From Dolomedes plantarius (lineage: Eukaryota; Arthropoda; Arachnida; Araneae; Dolomedidae), in the NCBI GenBank assembly GCA_907164885.2, contig OU015503.1, forward strand, positions 62,108,720 to 62,172,719: 64,000 nt of DNA. Direction: 5' to 3'. Each line of letters starts with the position of its first letter. The stretch's first letter is position 1. Both the position numbers and the translations under genes were made by a program. Below are positions 34,960 to 46,478 of the stretch, piece by piece. The notes beneath the pieces were generated by a model that saw only the letters and a list, made by a program, of their open reading frames with translations, was not told the DNA's origin and did not search any database.

Positions 34960-35500
34960 GTGACTCCGAAAACAATGGATTTGACACTACTCTCGAACAT
35001 TCTGGACATTTCATTTTTCTCCTTTCCCCCCTCCTCCCCTAATGCTGATGGGAGGGGGGGGCTGAACTTGCACTTAAACGGCATCAGTTGTGTCACAATT
35101 CGTCTGAGTAAACCCCGGAAACTATGGATTCGACACTATTCTCGGTCATTTTGGACATTTTATCTTCTCCCCCTCGCCTCCCCTCCAACGTTGATGGGGG
35201 GGGGGGGGGGTGCTGAACTCTCACTTAAACGACATTGGGAGTTTCACTGTTAATCTCAGCGACCCCTAAAACTGTGGATTCGACACAACTCTCGGCCATT
35301 TTGGAGATTTTGTATTCCCCTTCTCCCCCCCCCTATGCTAATGGGGGGGGGGCGAACTTGCACTTAAACGACATCGGGAGTGTCACTATTAATATCAGCG
35401 ACCCCAAAAACTATGGATTCGACAGTGATATCAGTCGTTTTCGATTATTTTTACATGTGCCCCCTGCTCCCCTAGGGTGGTATGGTTGTCTTATTGTGAA
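34960..35500. repeat. About 148 bp tandem array, nearly four copies
   Basis: The anchor TGGATTCGACA recurs at about 34,976, 35,125, 35,275 and 35,414. Each unit also has an ACTTGCACTTAAACG(G/A)CATC-like block and a G or C homopolymer. It lies within Helitron A. Confidence 0.9.
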
Positions 35501-35600
35501 TCTAAACCATTCTCGAATCAACTTAATCGCACACACAAAATTTCATAAAAATCAGTTTAGCCGTTTAGGAGGAGTTCAGTGACATACACACGGACAGAAG

Positions 35601-35650
<50 letters not shown>

Positions 35651-35651
35651 A

Positions 35652-36220
35652 TAACAATTTGTTATTTGAGTTGCTTATTAATTATTATCTACGTAATGCT
35701 TATCTTATTGCGTTATTACTAAGCAGAATAAGCACGTTTGAAAAGAGGGGCCTGCAGAGAGGTATTTGTCAGTATTGCATGAAATAACTAAATCCACTCT
35801 CTTCGAATTCTAATTTTAATTAAAAATACTACTACTACTATTAATAATAATGACTGCAAATCCAACGTCAGAATTTTTTGTACTCGTATATATATTTTTT
35901 TGTTTATATATTTTATATAATTTAGTTACTTTTTATACTTTTTGTGATGTCAATCTAATAATGCATATTAACACAATTCCAGGTATTGTGATTTTTTAAA
36001 AACAAATATCACCTTCATTATTGTTTATATAAGAAAGGACCAATTTTTATTTCTTTTAATGGGGTGCGAAAATCTTTGAACGATGCCTTGTTTACTACAA
36101 GTTTACCGTCATTTTTTGCTACATGGAAAGAATAAAGGAATAGTATAATAGTAAACAGGGCCTCCGTTAAAGCTCTTCGGATCTTATGCAAAGAAACGGA
36201 AGGTAGTCCTTACTTAAGCA
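35652..36220. other. Unassigned AT-rich spacer between Helitrons
   Basis: No gene or repeat recognised apart from simple trinucleotide stretches. About 35,985-36,010 (AACACAATTCCAGGTATTGTG) resembles the flank of Helitron B near 37,515. Confidence 0.35.
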
Positions 36221-37485
<1,265 letters not shown>

Positions 37486-37802
37486 TAATGAAGGTGATAT
37501 TTCTTTAAAAAAAATCACAATACTTGAAATTGTGTTAATTTGCATTATTAGATTAACATCACAAAAAGTTTAAAAAATAACAAAATTATATAAAATAATT
37601 AAACAAAAAATATGTATACAAGTACAAAAAATTATCACGTTGGCTTTGCTATAAGTATTATTATTAGTATTATTATTATGAATTAAAATTAAAATCGAAG
37701 CTAGTGGATTTAGTTTTTTCATGCAGTAATGAAAAATACTTCTCGGCAGAGCCTTCTCTTGAACGGGACCTAGGCACGTGCCTATTTTGCTAAGTGGTAA
37801 AC

Positions 37803-37858
<56 letters not shown>
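37486..37858. other. Spacer ending in a (TA)n tract
   Basis: No gene seen. (TA)n occupies 37,805-37,858 and abuts the next MITE. Confidence 0.5.
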
Positions 37859-37860
<2 letters not shown>

Positions 37861-38720
37861 GTGGCTTGGTACAAGAGGTGCATAAGTAAGTTTTCTTCAA
37901 GATCACTTTGTTTACTTATGTCGCTTTAAAAAAGTATTATTTTCAATGTAAGAAGTGCCTAAGTCCAAAGTTTAAAAGTGTTTTCTATACAATGGTTTAG
38001 AAAACACTTTTAAATTATCGGACAGATTTAGGTACTTCTTACATTGAAAATAATATTTTTTTTAACCCTTTAGCGGGCGCGACAAATTTTGGAACACCAG
38101 CAGGCGCGCGTGGCAAAAAGTGCAACGTCTCTTTCAACATTCATTCTTCCTTTTGTAATGAACTTCTTTTTCTCAAATTGAAAATAATAATAATGCGTTT
38201 TATGACAAGATATAAAATATTGACAATATTGAGATATATTGATAATTAAAGGTAAAAAAATGCAGACACAATCACCTTATTTCAAAACTGTCCGGTTTAT
38301 TGGATCTAAGGACAACTAGCGAATTAATTCCTATTATGTCTAAAAACCTATAAAACAATGAGATTGCCCATCTTCGTGATATGCGGGATACCTTGTAATA
38401 GCTGCACATTTGATCGATTACATCAACTCCTGCTTTTGTCGTATTGTAATCCAGTATAATCGCTGGTTTACCACAGTTAAACCACGACTAACAATGAATG
38501 GAAAGGAATACAACGGTGAGAAAATCAGACCTGTATTAGAAAGGGTGTAGCGATAAATAGAAACTGCTTACAACATTGAAACCTTACATGTAAAAACAAA
38601 CCATTCAAAATTACGAAAATGTTGCACTTTGTACATCGGCGCGCCTGCTGAAGGGTTAAAGAGACATAAGCAAAGTCATCTTGGAGAAAACTGACTTATG
38701 CACTTCTTGTACCAAGGCAG
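37859..38720. mobile_element. Palindromic MITE (CTGTGGCTTGGTACAAGA family) with nested piggyBac MITE
   Basis: Outer arms (37,859-37,930 and 38,658-38,720) share TTGGTACAAGAAGTG-like ends. An inner inverted pair (37,931-37,985 against 37,997-38,055) shares CAATGTAAGAAGT. Without the piggyBac insertion the whole is about 270 bp and almost entirely palindromic. A partial copy without the insertion is at 42,946-43,126. Confidence 0.85.
38066..38655 (-). mobile_element. piggyBac-type non-autonomous element
   Basis: 590 bp flanked by TTAA (38,062-38,065 and 38,656-38,659) with terminal repeats CCCTTTAGCGGGCGCG and CCCTTCAGCAGGCGCG. On the minus strand it retains a piece of transposase coding (YNTTKAGVDV-DQMC type, about 38,405-38,460). 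The uninterrupted MITE at about 43,045 shows the empty site. It belongs to the same family as the relic at 44,430-45,698. Confidence 0.9.
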
Positions 38721-38885
38721 GCACACACACACATATATATATATATATATAATGTGTTTGAAAAGTAGAGAGTATCTATTTTTAAACAAGAATTAGCAAC
38801 AATTCAATTTAATGTTTGCATTGCTTGAATTCGTTAATCCACAATCAAAATGCTTGGTGACAAGTTTTTATTTTTTCGTAATTGA

Positions 38886-39133
38886 GGCGGTGAAAGGCAA
38901 AGTGGTGTAAGTCATAAGTCAAGTGGCGTAAGTCCAAAGCGTTTTACTGCGAAAACTACAAAAAATTCCACTATAAATTGAAAAAAATATAATTCATAAT
39001 AATTATTATAATATTACAAATAATTATTATTTGCAATTCCACTATAAATTGGACATGGAGATTACATTTTTGCCCTCAAATTAAAAAAAAGTGGAAAATG
39101 TGACTTACACCACTTTGCCTTTGACCGCCTCAC
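38886..39133. mobile_element. Short MITE with GAGGCGGT ends
   Basis: About 248 bp with inverted ends of about 30 bp (GAGGCGGTGAAAGGCAAAGT and its complement with one small gap). The interior is AT-rich with a second small inverted repeat (CAATTCCACTATAAATTG-like). No coding. Confidence 0.8.
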
Positions 39134-39994
39134 ATTTATAAACGGTTTGATATGCCAGCCACACATAAAACAAATTTACAAAATACATTTTAAAAGAGGG
39201 GATTTAATGCAAAAATTTACACGAAAGTCTGATGAATATTTGCACATACATCTTAATTCATGATCTATATCATACGAAAAGAGCAACTTAACACGACACA
39301 CATTTGTTGATCTGATTAAAAAGCTCTTATCTCCGGAAAATTGATCTAATTTTTTCTTTACTCCCTCATTTGAAAACGTAGAACATATATCCACAAATAA
39401 CTGTCACCTAATTATAAAATAGTCTTCTCTTATCGATGGAATAATTTACATGCATAATGATAAACAAACACTGCTTAACGACCCAAAGCGAGAAAATTGG
39501 GTCGAATATCTTATATCACGCTGAGAGATAGTCGTATTGCCATCGCACTCTTCTACTCAGGGTGTCAAAAATGCTGAGAGATAGCGACCTCTGGTTCAAG
39601 GTTAAAAAGAAGTTTTTATCTGGCAACTCAGCTCGCAAATCGGAAGGGAAAAAAGGGGCGGAAGCTCACTGAGTAGTTTATTGTCGCCGGCTGCTAAGAG
39701 CTACTGCTACACGTACAAGTGAGTGGCATTTTACTATCTAGTTTTATCTCGTATTGCAATCTGCGTCCTATAAAACTTTATTATATAACAATGAGTACAC
39801 AGAAAATTATGCATATTGGCTAAGTTTCTAATAAGTTTTATGTTTGTTAGGATTTTAATATTTCTGTTTCTTCTGTTTTATAATTATTCGTGTACTTAGT
39901 GTTTTGTTTTGGTTTATGTAACTATTGAGCAGCAAATCTGGAACATTAGATAAAATATCAGCAAACAAAATATGCAAAATTTACCTCAGAGTAA
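39134..39994. other. Unassigned region, no gene seen
   Basis: AT-rich sequence with no recognised element. Region 39,575-39,720 is slightly GC-richer but has no coding signal. Confidence 0.35.
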
Positions 39995-40463
39995 CAGTGG
40001 CGTAGCAAAGGGGGGGAAAGGGGGTCTATCATGCCCCGGGCGCCACTCGCAAAGGGGCGCCAATGTAAGATCCATATATTATATTACCATATGTTTTCGA
40101 GGTGGATGCCAATATAAGGTCTATATATTATATTACTATATGTTTTTCAGGGGAGGGCCCCAATATAAGGTCTATATATTATATTACTATATTATTTTGT
40201 GGGGGGCGCCAATATATGGTCTATATATCATATTACTATATGTTTTTAGGGGAGGGCACCAACATAAGGTCTATATATTATGTTACTATATGCTTTTCGG
40301 GGGGGGGGGGAGTGCCAATATAAGGTCTATATATTATGTTATATATTTATCGAGGGCGCCAATATAGTTTCTATATATTATATTACTATAAGTTTTTCAG
40401 GAGGGGGGGGGGCGCCACAAAGGTATCGTGCCCCGGGCGCCAGTTATGCTCGCTACGCCACTG
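39995..40463. mobile_element. hAT MITE carrying a minisatellite
   Basis: An 8 bp duplication (CAGAGTAA at 39,987-39,994 and 40,464-40,471) and CAGTGGCGTAGC terminal repeats identify a hAT non-autonomous element. Seven units of about 50 bp (GGCGCCAATATAAGGTC, then TATATATTATATTACTATATG) fill the interior, separated by variable G-runs. TGCCCCGGGCGCCA occurs near both ends. Confidence 0.93.
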
Positions 40464-40471
40464 CAGAGTAA

Positions 40472-40845
40472 TGCATATGTGTTAGCGATCTCTTGTCAAA
40501 CAGCTCTGCAGCCATTGTGTGACTAAGCTTAATTTTCTTTAATTGGTTAATTGGTAAACACAAGGCTAAGCTTAATTGTCTTCAATTTGTTACACAAGAG
40601 CCCTTGAAATATTGCAGCTTTGCAAGTTCGTTTGTAAAAGTTATATATTAGGATATTATTGATATAAACTTATTGCATACCAAAAAATATGTATTTGCAT
40701 ATAAGTTATGTAAGCTGCAAAACGTACAGGAAAAATTGATACATATTGACTTTTATTTTAAAATTTGAGATTATCTTTACACTTTTAATGTTTCTGATTC
40801 ATCCATTTTTAAATATTGCTTTTAGATACGTGTTGTGTGTATATA
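40472..40845. other. Spacer with a small direct repeat
   Basis: CTAAGCTTAATT occurs twice (about 40,527 and 40,566) with similar downstream bases. Nothing else recognised. Confidence 0.35.
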
Positions 40846-42344
40846 CACTGGTGTAAGAAATTAAGAGAATTTGCAAACTTGGTCGATTATCTCTAGAACT
40901 ACTGTACCGATTTTAATGAAATTTGATATGTACATACATTGATACAATCGACAACAAATAAACATTCAATAATTGTAATACACACGCATGATCGTGCGTA
41001 ACACTCATTGGAGTCGGAAGGTATGAAACAGCGATTGCAGAATAAACAAAAAAATGGGTTAATAGGTGGTTTAATAGGGGTATGGTCCCCTCTTACAGAT
41101 ATACAGATCTCGCAGCGTGATTTCATACTTGAAATAAGGCAGTTTATCATTTCCTGTGGCGATTGGTCCCACTCATTCAGCAACGCTGTTTTCATTTACT
41201 GGATGGTTCTAAAAGGGGGGTTGCGAGTTGAAATTGCCCTCCCCAGAGCGTCCCAGACATGCTGTATAGGGTTAAGGTCTGGAGATCTGGCTGGCCAATC
41301 CATCCGGCAAATATCCTCACTCTCTAGAAATTCGTCGACCAGAAGAGCTCTATGTGGCCTCGCGTTATCGTCCATTAAAATGAACTCCGGGCCAACTGCA
41401 CCCCTGAAAAGGCAAACATAGGGCTCCAAGACCTCATCCCTACATGGGGGACATGGAGAGGTGTGCGACCATCCAACATGATGCCTGCCCAGACCATTAA
41501 ACCTCCTCCGCCATAATGGTCGATTTCGCGGACATTGGAGGGTAGGTAGCAGGTCCCTGGTTCTCTCCATATGAACGTACGGCGAGAATCGGTGTTTAGG
41601 CTGAACCGGGACTCATCAGTGACGAGAACGGTCGCCCATTGATTCATACTCCAATCTCTATGCTCCCTGCACCATGATAAACGGATTCTCCTGTTCGTAG
41701 AAGTGAGCGGGACGCAAACAGAAGGTCTTCTTACAAACAACCCTCTCTCATGAAGTCTTTTGGAAGCAGTCACCCTTGATACACGGGTTCCTGTGGCTGC
41801 ATACAAGTCACGAGAGAGCTGAGAAGCTGTAGCACTCCTGTTACGCCTCGCTGTAATCGACAAATGGCGATCTTCTCTGGCCGTCGTGGCTCTTGGACGA
41901 CCTTGCCCAGGATTTCTCTCGATGGATCCGGTATCCTGGAACTATTTCCGTAATTACACCCGACGCTGGGTGTTAAATTAAACTCTCTACAAATTTGGAC
42001 TTGAGATTGGCCTGCTTCTAGCCTCCCCACAATTCGCCACCTCATTCCATCATCTAAACGTTGGTGGTTACTCATTTTTACTGTTACAATTTGAAATTTA
42101 CCGATTGCTGCAATATAACACCATCTATTAACCCATTTTTTTGTTTATTCTGCAACCGCTGTTTCATACCTTCCGACTCTAACGAGTGTTACCCACGATC
42201 ATGCGTGTGTATTACAATAATTGAATGGTTATTTGTTTTGTATTGTATCAATGTATGTACATATCAAATTTCATTAAAATCGGTACAGTAGTTCTAGAGA
42301 TAATCGACCAAGTCTGCAAATTCTCTTAATTTCTTACACCAGTG
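40846..42344 (-). mobile_element. Tc1-like element with long terminal inverted repeats
   Basis: 1,499 bp flanked by TA. The terminal inverted repeats are about 220 bp (40,846-41,067 and 42,123-42,344), starting CACTGGTGTAAGAAATTAAG, unlike the short ends of the other Tc1 copies here. One minus-strand transposase gene lies between them. Confidence 0.92.
41080..42075 (-). pseudogene. Tc1-like transposase of the long-TIR element, broken
   Basis: The start codon is at 42,073-42,075 (MSNHQRLDDGMRWRIVGRLE). Helix-turn-helix segments, VTDESRFSLNTD (first Asp) and LMDDNARPHRA (second Asp) are present. The third site reads SPDLNPIQHVWDAL, with Gln where Glu is normal for the D34E triad. Frame shifts occur near 41,960, 41,870 and 41,440, and a TAA at about 41,196 replaces an expected sense codon before MKTALLNEWDQ. 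The C-terminus (about 41,080) reaches the terminal repeat. Either the Gln is a further lesion or it is a subfamily trait. Confidence 0.88.
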
Positions 42345-42945
42345 TATATATGTTCTAGAAAAAAGTAACTCCCGCTGCCGCCGCTGTCAAAAGCTTGTCA
42401 CGCTATCTCCTCCGAAACCGCTGGGGGTATGGGGTCGAGAGTGATACCAATGGATGCAGAAAAATGGGGGGACCAAAGTAAGACATGTCGCATCTTCGTC
42501 GGACTTTAATTTTTTTTAATTTTATGTTTTGTGGGAAAATATTGACTTATTCATCTTCAGATTACGATAACTCGCCAAAAAATGAGCGTATAATTTTGAT
42601 CTTTTTACAATCTAAGACTACAGACATTTCTCTTTCAAACTAGACCTCATTTGTTTAAAAATATTTTAAAACAGACTAATATTTTCATCAAAAAATGAAA
42701 CACATTTGTTCAAGAAATATCGTCCCATATGTGGATGTAATATCGATGCTCCTCGAGTTTTTATCTTACGAAGAAAATATTTACATCATCTGGAAGCTGA
42801 AAGCTTTTTTATTCATATAAACCTAATTTCAAGTCTCTATCATAAAATTTCGATTTTTAATTGAATTTTAAAGATGATAATTCAACAGTGATGAAAAGCC
42901 CTTCGCATAAGGGTGACAACAGTAAATGGATGGATTACATTAATT
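42345..42945. other. Unassigned region, no gene seen
   Basis: The first 130 bp are GC-richer (CTGCCGCCGCTGTC) and could be a decayed element end. The rest is AT-rich and unrecognised. Confidence 0.3.
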
Positions 42946-43123
42946 ACAAAAAATACTTTCAACGTAAGAAGTAACCAAGTCTGTCCGATGGTTTAAAAGC
43001 GTTTTCTAAATCTTTGTACAGACTTGGGTACTTCTTAGATTGAAAATATTTTTTTAAAAGAGACATAAGCAAACAAAGTCATCTTAGAAAAAACTGATTT
43101 AGACACTTCTTGTACCAAGCCAC

Positions 43124-43126
<3 letters not shown>
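42946..43126. mobile_element. Partial copy of the palindromic MITE (empty piggyBac site)
   Basis: It corresponds to the right half of 37,859-38,720: the inner inverted pair (CAACGTAAGAAGT... against ...TACTTCTTAGATTG) and the right end (CACTTCTTGTACCAAGCCAC). At the position of the piggyBac insertion it reads straight through TTTTTTTAAAAGAGAC. It is followed by (TA)n at 43,127-43,170. Confidence 0.85.
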
Positions 43127-43173
<47 letters not shown>

Positions 43174-43189
43174 GGAAGCTGTTTAGTCT

Positions 43190-43737
43190 TGAAAGGTCAG
43201 ATGGTGTGGGGTGGCCTCGGCTCAGGAAGCCTGCATGACGTTAGGTGCCAACAGATCCACCTGGGTTCGTTCCGTCCCAGATCCACGTTGGATCTCCTGC
43301 CATTATGCAGATTGCTTGGCTAAGCTTGCTCCCGCTAGACGGCTTTAAAGGCCAGGCAGAGAGACTGGCGAGTGTGACTAGGTACAGCTCCAATGTGCCA
43401 GATGCGCGAGGCAAATACTTGTAGCAGAGCAACGTGTCTTCAGCCTTTAAGTTATTGTGATTGAATAAAAACCGATGTAAAAAGTGCAACAATGTGATTA
43501 TTGGTCTAATACAGTTCATCCACGTTTGACGGTACAGAGGCACTTGTCGCGAGATATTCGCCTTTTGTTATTCATAGGAAAGTCTTTCTGGCTACTTTAT
43601 TGTGGTAGCACGTGAGCCAGCATTGATATGAGGGTACCACAACACGTTAACGAACAAGCCTTATTCGGGATTTGCACCCAAGCTCACTGGGTGAAATCTT
43701 GCTTCGCTAACCACTATACCATATGAGCGACACATTT
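43190..43737 (-). repeat. Possible tRNA-headed repeat (SINE-like)
   Basis: On the minus strand the head has an A box (TGGTATAGTGG, 43,711-43,721), a B box (GGTGCAAATCC, 43,668-43,678) and a T-arm-like stem (TTGGG...CCCGA), but no acceptor stem can be formed, so it is not a tRNA gene. About 450 bp of GC-richer body runs to a (TA)n tract. A 100-codon minus frame (43,241-43,543) is not recognised. It could be a SINE or a pol III-derived fragment fused to unrelated sequence. Confidence 0.4.
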
Positions 43738-44429
43738 TGTGTATAAAATATCCCCTAAATAGCAAAAACTAAGAACAAAAAATAAAAAAACTAGCTTGTC
43801 AGATATACCTATAAATAACTCTTTTGGGCTAAATTTGTTGTCAAACAGCTCCAGGGTCATTTGATCAGCTATCTAGACTTCAAATGCGTCATGGAAACAG
43901 ACAGGAGCTTTGGGACAATTTTACTTTAGCTACAGTTTTCTAAGATATATTCTGTATCTACGAGCTGTGTTGAAAAAAAATTAAGTAATTACTAAATTAC
44001 CCTTAACGAATTAATTAAGATTTCAGCGACATGTTTGTATATCTCAGTTTCTACCTAGCTGTTTCACGCTTTTTACTATAATTTCTGTTTCCTATTTCAT
44101 TTTATTTCTCTTGACATCGTTAAATGTTGCTGACAGTGAATGAGACAAATCTTGAATTAATATAACATTTAACATTACTCTTTTCCTCTATTTAAAATGA
44201 GATTTGTCACATACAATTTAAACTGTCAAAAGCACGGGAAATTATGAATTTATCTGTCAGTTCCTGATGGCCTCTAAATAAAGCATTAATCCGAGTCGCA
44301 TACTTGCTCCATAACACAGTTATACCTTAACGCTTAGAATTGTTTATTTTTTGGAAAAAACATTAAATTTTATTTTCTATATGAAGTTATGTAATAAAAA
44401 TGTTTTGTTTCATTTTCAATTTTGCTGGA
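43738..44429. other. Unassigned AT-rich region
   Basis: Nothing recognised. Confidence 0.3.
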
Positions 44430-45698
44430 AATGCAAGCGAGTGTAATAGAATTTTTGTTTTTACATGTAATGTTTGAATGTTCTGTGCTGTTTCTATTTA
44501 TAGCTACACCGTTTCTAATACAGGTCTGATTTTCTGACCCTTGTATTCATTTCCATTTATTGTCAGTCGTGATTTAACCGAGGTAAACCAGCGATTATAA
44601 TGGATTACAATACGACAAAAGCAGGAGTTGATGTAGTCGATCAAATGTGCAGTTATTACACGGTATCCCGCATATCACAAAGACGGATAATCTCATTGTT
44701 TTTTAGGTTTTCGGACATAATAGGAATTAATTCGCAAGTTGTCCTTAGATCCAATAAACCGGACGGTTTTGAAATAAGGCGTTTGTATCTCCATTCTTTG
44801 GCCTTTAATTATAAATATCTCAATATTAACAACATTTTATATCTTGTCATAAAACGCAGAATTATTATTTTCAATTTGAAAAAAAAAAGCCTATTACACA
44901 GTATCCCGCATATCACGAATACGGACAATCTTATTGTTTTTTAGGTTTTTGGACATAATAGGAATTAATTCGCAAGTTGTCCTTAGATCCAATAAACAGG
45001 ACGGTTTTGAAATAAGGCGTTTGTTTCTGCATTCTTTGGCCTTTAATTATAAATATCTCAATATTAACAACATTTTATATCTTGTCATAAAACGCAGAAT
45101 TATTATTTTCAATTTGAAAAAAAAGCCTATTACACAGTATCCCGCGTATCACGAATACGGACAATCTTATTGTTTTTTAGGTTTTTGGACATAATAGGAA
45201 TTAATTCGCAAGTTGTCCTTAGATCCAATAAACCGGACGGTTTTGAAATAAGGCGTTTGTTTCTTCATTATTTGGCCTTTAATTAGAAATATCTCAATAT
45301 TAACAACATTTTATATCTTGTCATAAAACGCAGAATTATTATTTTCAATTTGAAAAAAAAAGCCTATTTCACAGTATCCCGCATATCACGAATACGGACA
45401 ATCTTATTGTTTTTTAGGTTTTTGGACATAATAGGAATTAATTCGCAAGTTGTCCTTAGATCCAATAAACCGGACGGTTTTGAAATAAGGCGTTTGTTTC
45501 TTCATTCTTTGGCCTTTAATTATAAATATCTCAATATTAACAACATTTTATATCTTGTCATAAAACGCAGAATTATTATTTTGAATTTGAAAAAAAAAAG
45601 CCTATTACAAAAGGAATAATTATGATTGAAAGAGACGTTGCACTTTGTGACACGCGCGCCTGCTGGTCTTCCCAAAAATTGTTGCCCCCGCTGAAGGG
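44430..45698 (+). mobile_element. piggyBac relic with internal amplification
   Basis: Its sequence follows the piggyBac MITE at 38,066-38,655 (opposite strand) from TTTTTACATGTAA to the 3' end (GCGCGCCTGCTGG ... CTGAAGGGTTA). The 5' terminal repeat is missing, and the 3' target reads TTAT instead of TTAA. Between them a unit of about 237 bp is repeated four times. Confidence 0.85.
44600..45619 (+). pseudogene. piggyBac transposase C-terminal fragment, repeated
   Basis: The frame begins MDYNTTKAGVDVVDQMCSYY, the conserved piggyBac transposase segment that normally precedes the C-terminal cysteine region. It continues RISQRRIISLFFRFSDIIGI. The stretch from YYTVSRIS to the stretch before LKKK is present four times (ggac anchors at 44,713, 44,951, 45,187 and 45,424; spacing 238, 236 and 237 bp). 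No catalytic Asp-containing part remains. The source unit is single in the element at 38,066-38,655. Confidence 0.85.
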
Positions 45699-46403
45699 TT
45701 ATGTAGCAGGTCAAACTGCACGACTGTATCAGTTTTTCTACATGCTAGTGTACAGTGGGGAAACAGTGGCATGCCTTTTGATCGGTGTGTTGAACATCGG
45801 TTTTCTACGTTCGATTTCTGAAGTGCTTCCTTTCAACTCGTAAATATTACGTAACAGGTAGACGGATTTCCGTTTCCGTTAAATATACCTTATTCAGGTG
45901 AGAATCGATAGCGTTGATTTGAAGGAAGAAATGAAATGTATTAAAGGTCTGTTATCGGTCACTGAGGGTGGCATACTGATAAACGTTATCTCATTCTGGA
46001 AATGCTAGGTTACGTAAACACAACCGAGAGTTGTAGATGCAGAAGAAATGAAGATAATGTGCGCATATTAAGACTACATTTCGTGTAGGTCGGTACAAAT
46101 GCAGTTTAACTTGAAATTCGATATTCAACTTGAAATCAACTGTTGCTGAATAATTCGACCCTCTAAATACTTGTATTAATGTTTTTGTTTTGATTAAATT
46201 TGTTCACTTTTCTTTTTCTTGTGCAATTTGTTTCCACGATGTGAAAGTTCTTGTAAGATATTTTTGGCAAAAAAACAATCGCCTGGTAGAAGCGCTCTTT
46301 GACTTATTATCCATGTTTACAATAAAAATTATTTTTGGCTTCAGTATTGTGTAAACATATACTTTCAGGAAGTTGATTACACAGTGAAACACAGAGATTT
46401 ACA
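45699..46403. other. Unassigned region
   Basis: No gene recognised. Short open frames here lack motifs. Confidence 0.3.
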
Positions 46404-46478
46404 GTGAAACTTCTCTAGCCGACCAGCCCTCAAAACGGCCATTTTTTTACCGTTGCAGGTTACCAAAGAGAAGTTTGT
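46404..46478. mobile_element. Possible very short MITE
   Basis: Inverted AAACTTCTCT ... AGAGAAGTTT ends about 65 bp apart, next to a (TG)n/(CA)n/(TA)n tract. The left end follows CAGTG. Too short to classify with confidence. Confidence 0.35.

Larger units (their letters stand above)
33018..35651 (-). mobile_element. Helitron A (non-autonomous), interrupted by a Tc1 element
   Basis: On the minus strand it begins with TCTTTATATATATA (35,651) after a host A. It ends with a hairpin (CCGTAGCGAAGTACGG) about ten bases before CTAGT (33,018), followed by T, matching Helitron structure and A/T target choice. It carries a four-copy array (34,960-35,500) and a (TA)n tract. Its end sequence is shared with Helitron B at 36,221. 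No Rep/helicase coding remains. Tc1 copy 1 (33,062-34,466) inserted 44 bp from its 3' end. Confidence 0.8.

Noticed and set aside
39972..40471. Several repeat-containing frames
   Set aside because: Made by the 50 bp repeats of the hAT MITE; no independent support.
43650..43737. Functional tRNA gene on the minus strand
   Set aside because: Pol III boxes and a T arm are present, but no acceptor stem can form.
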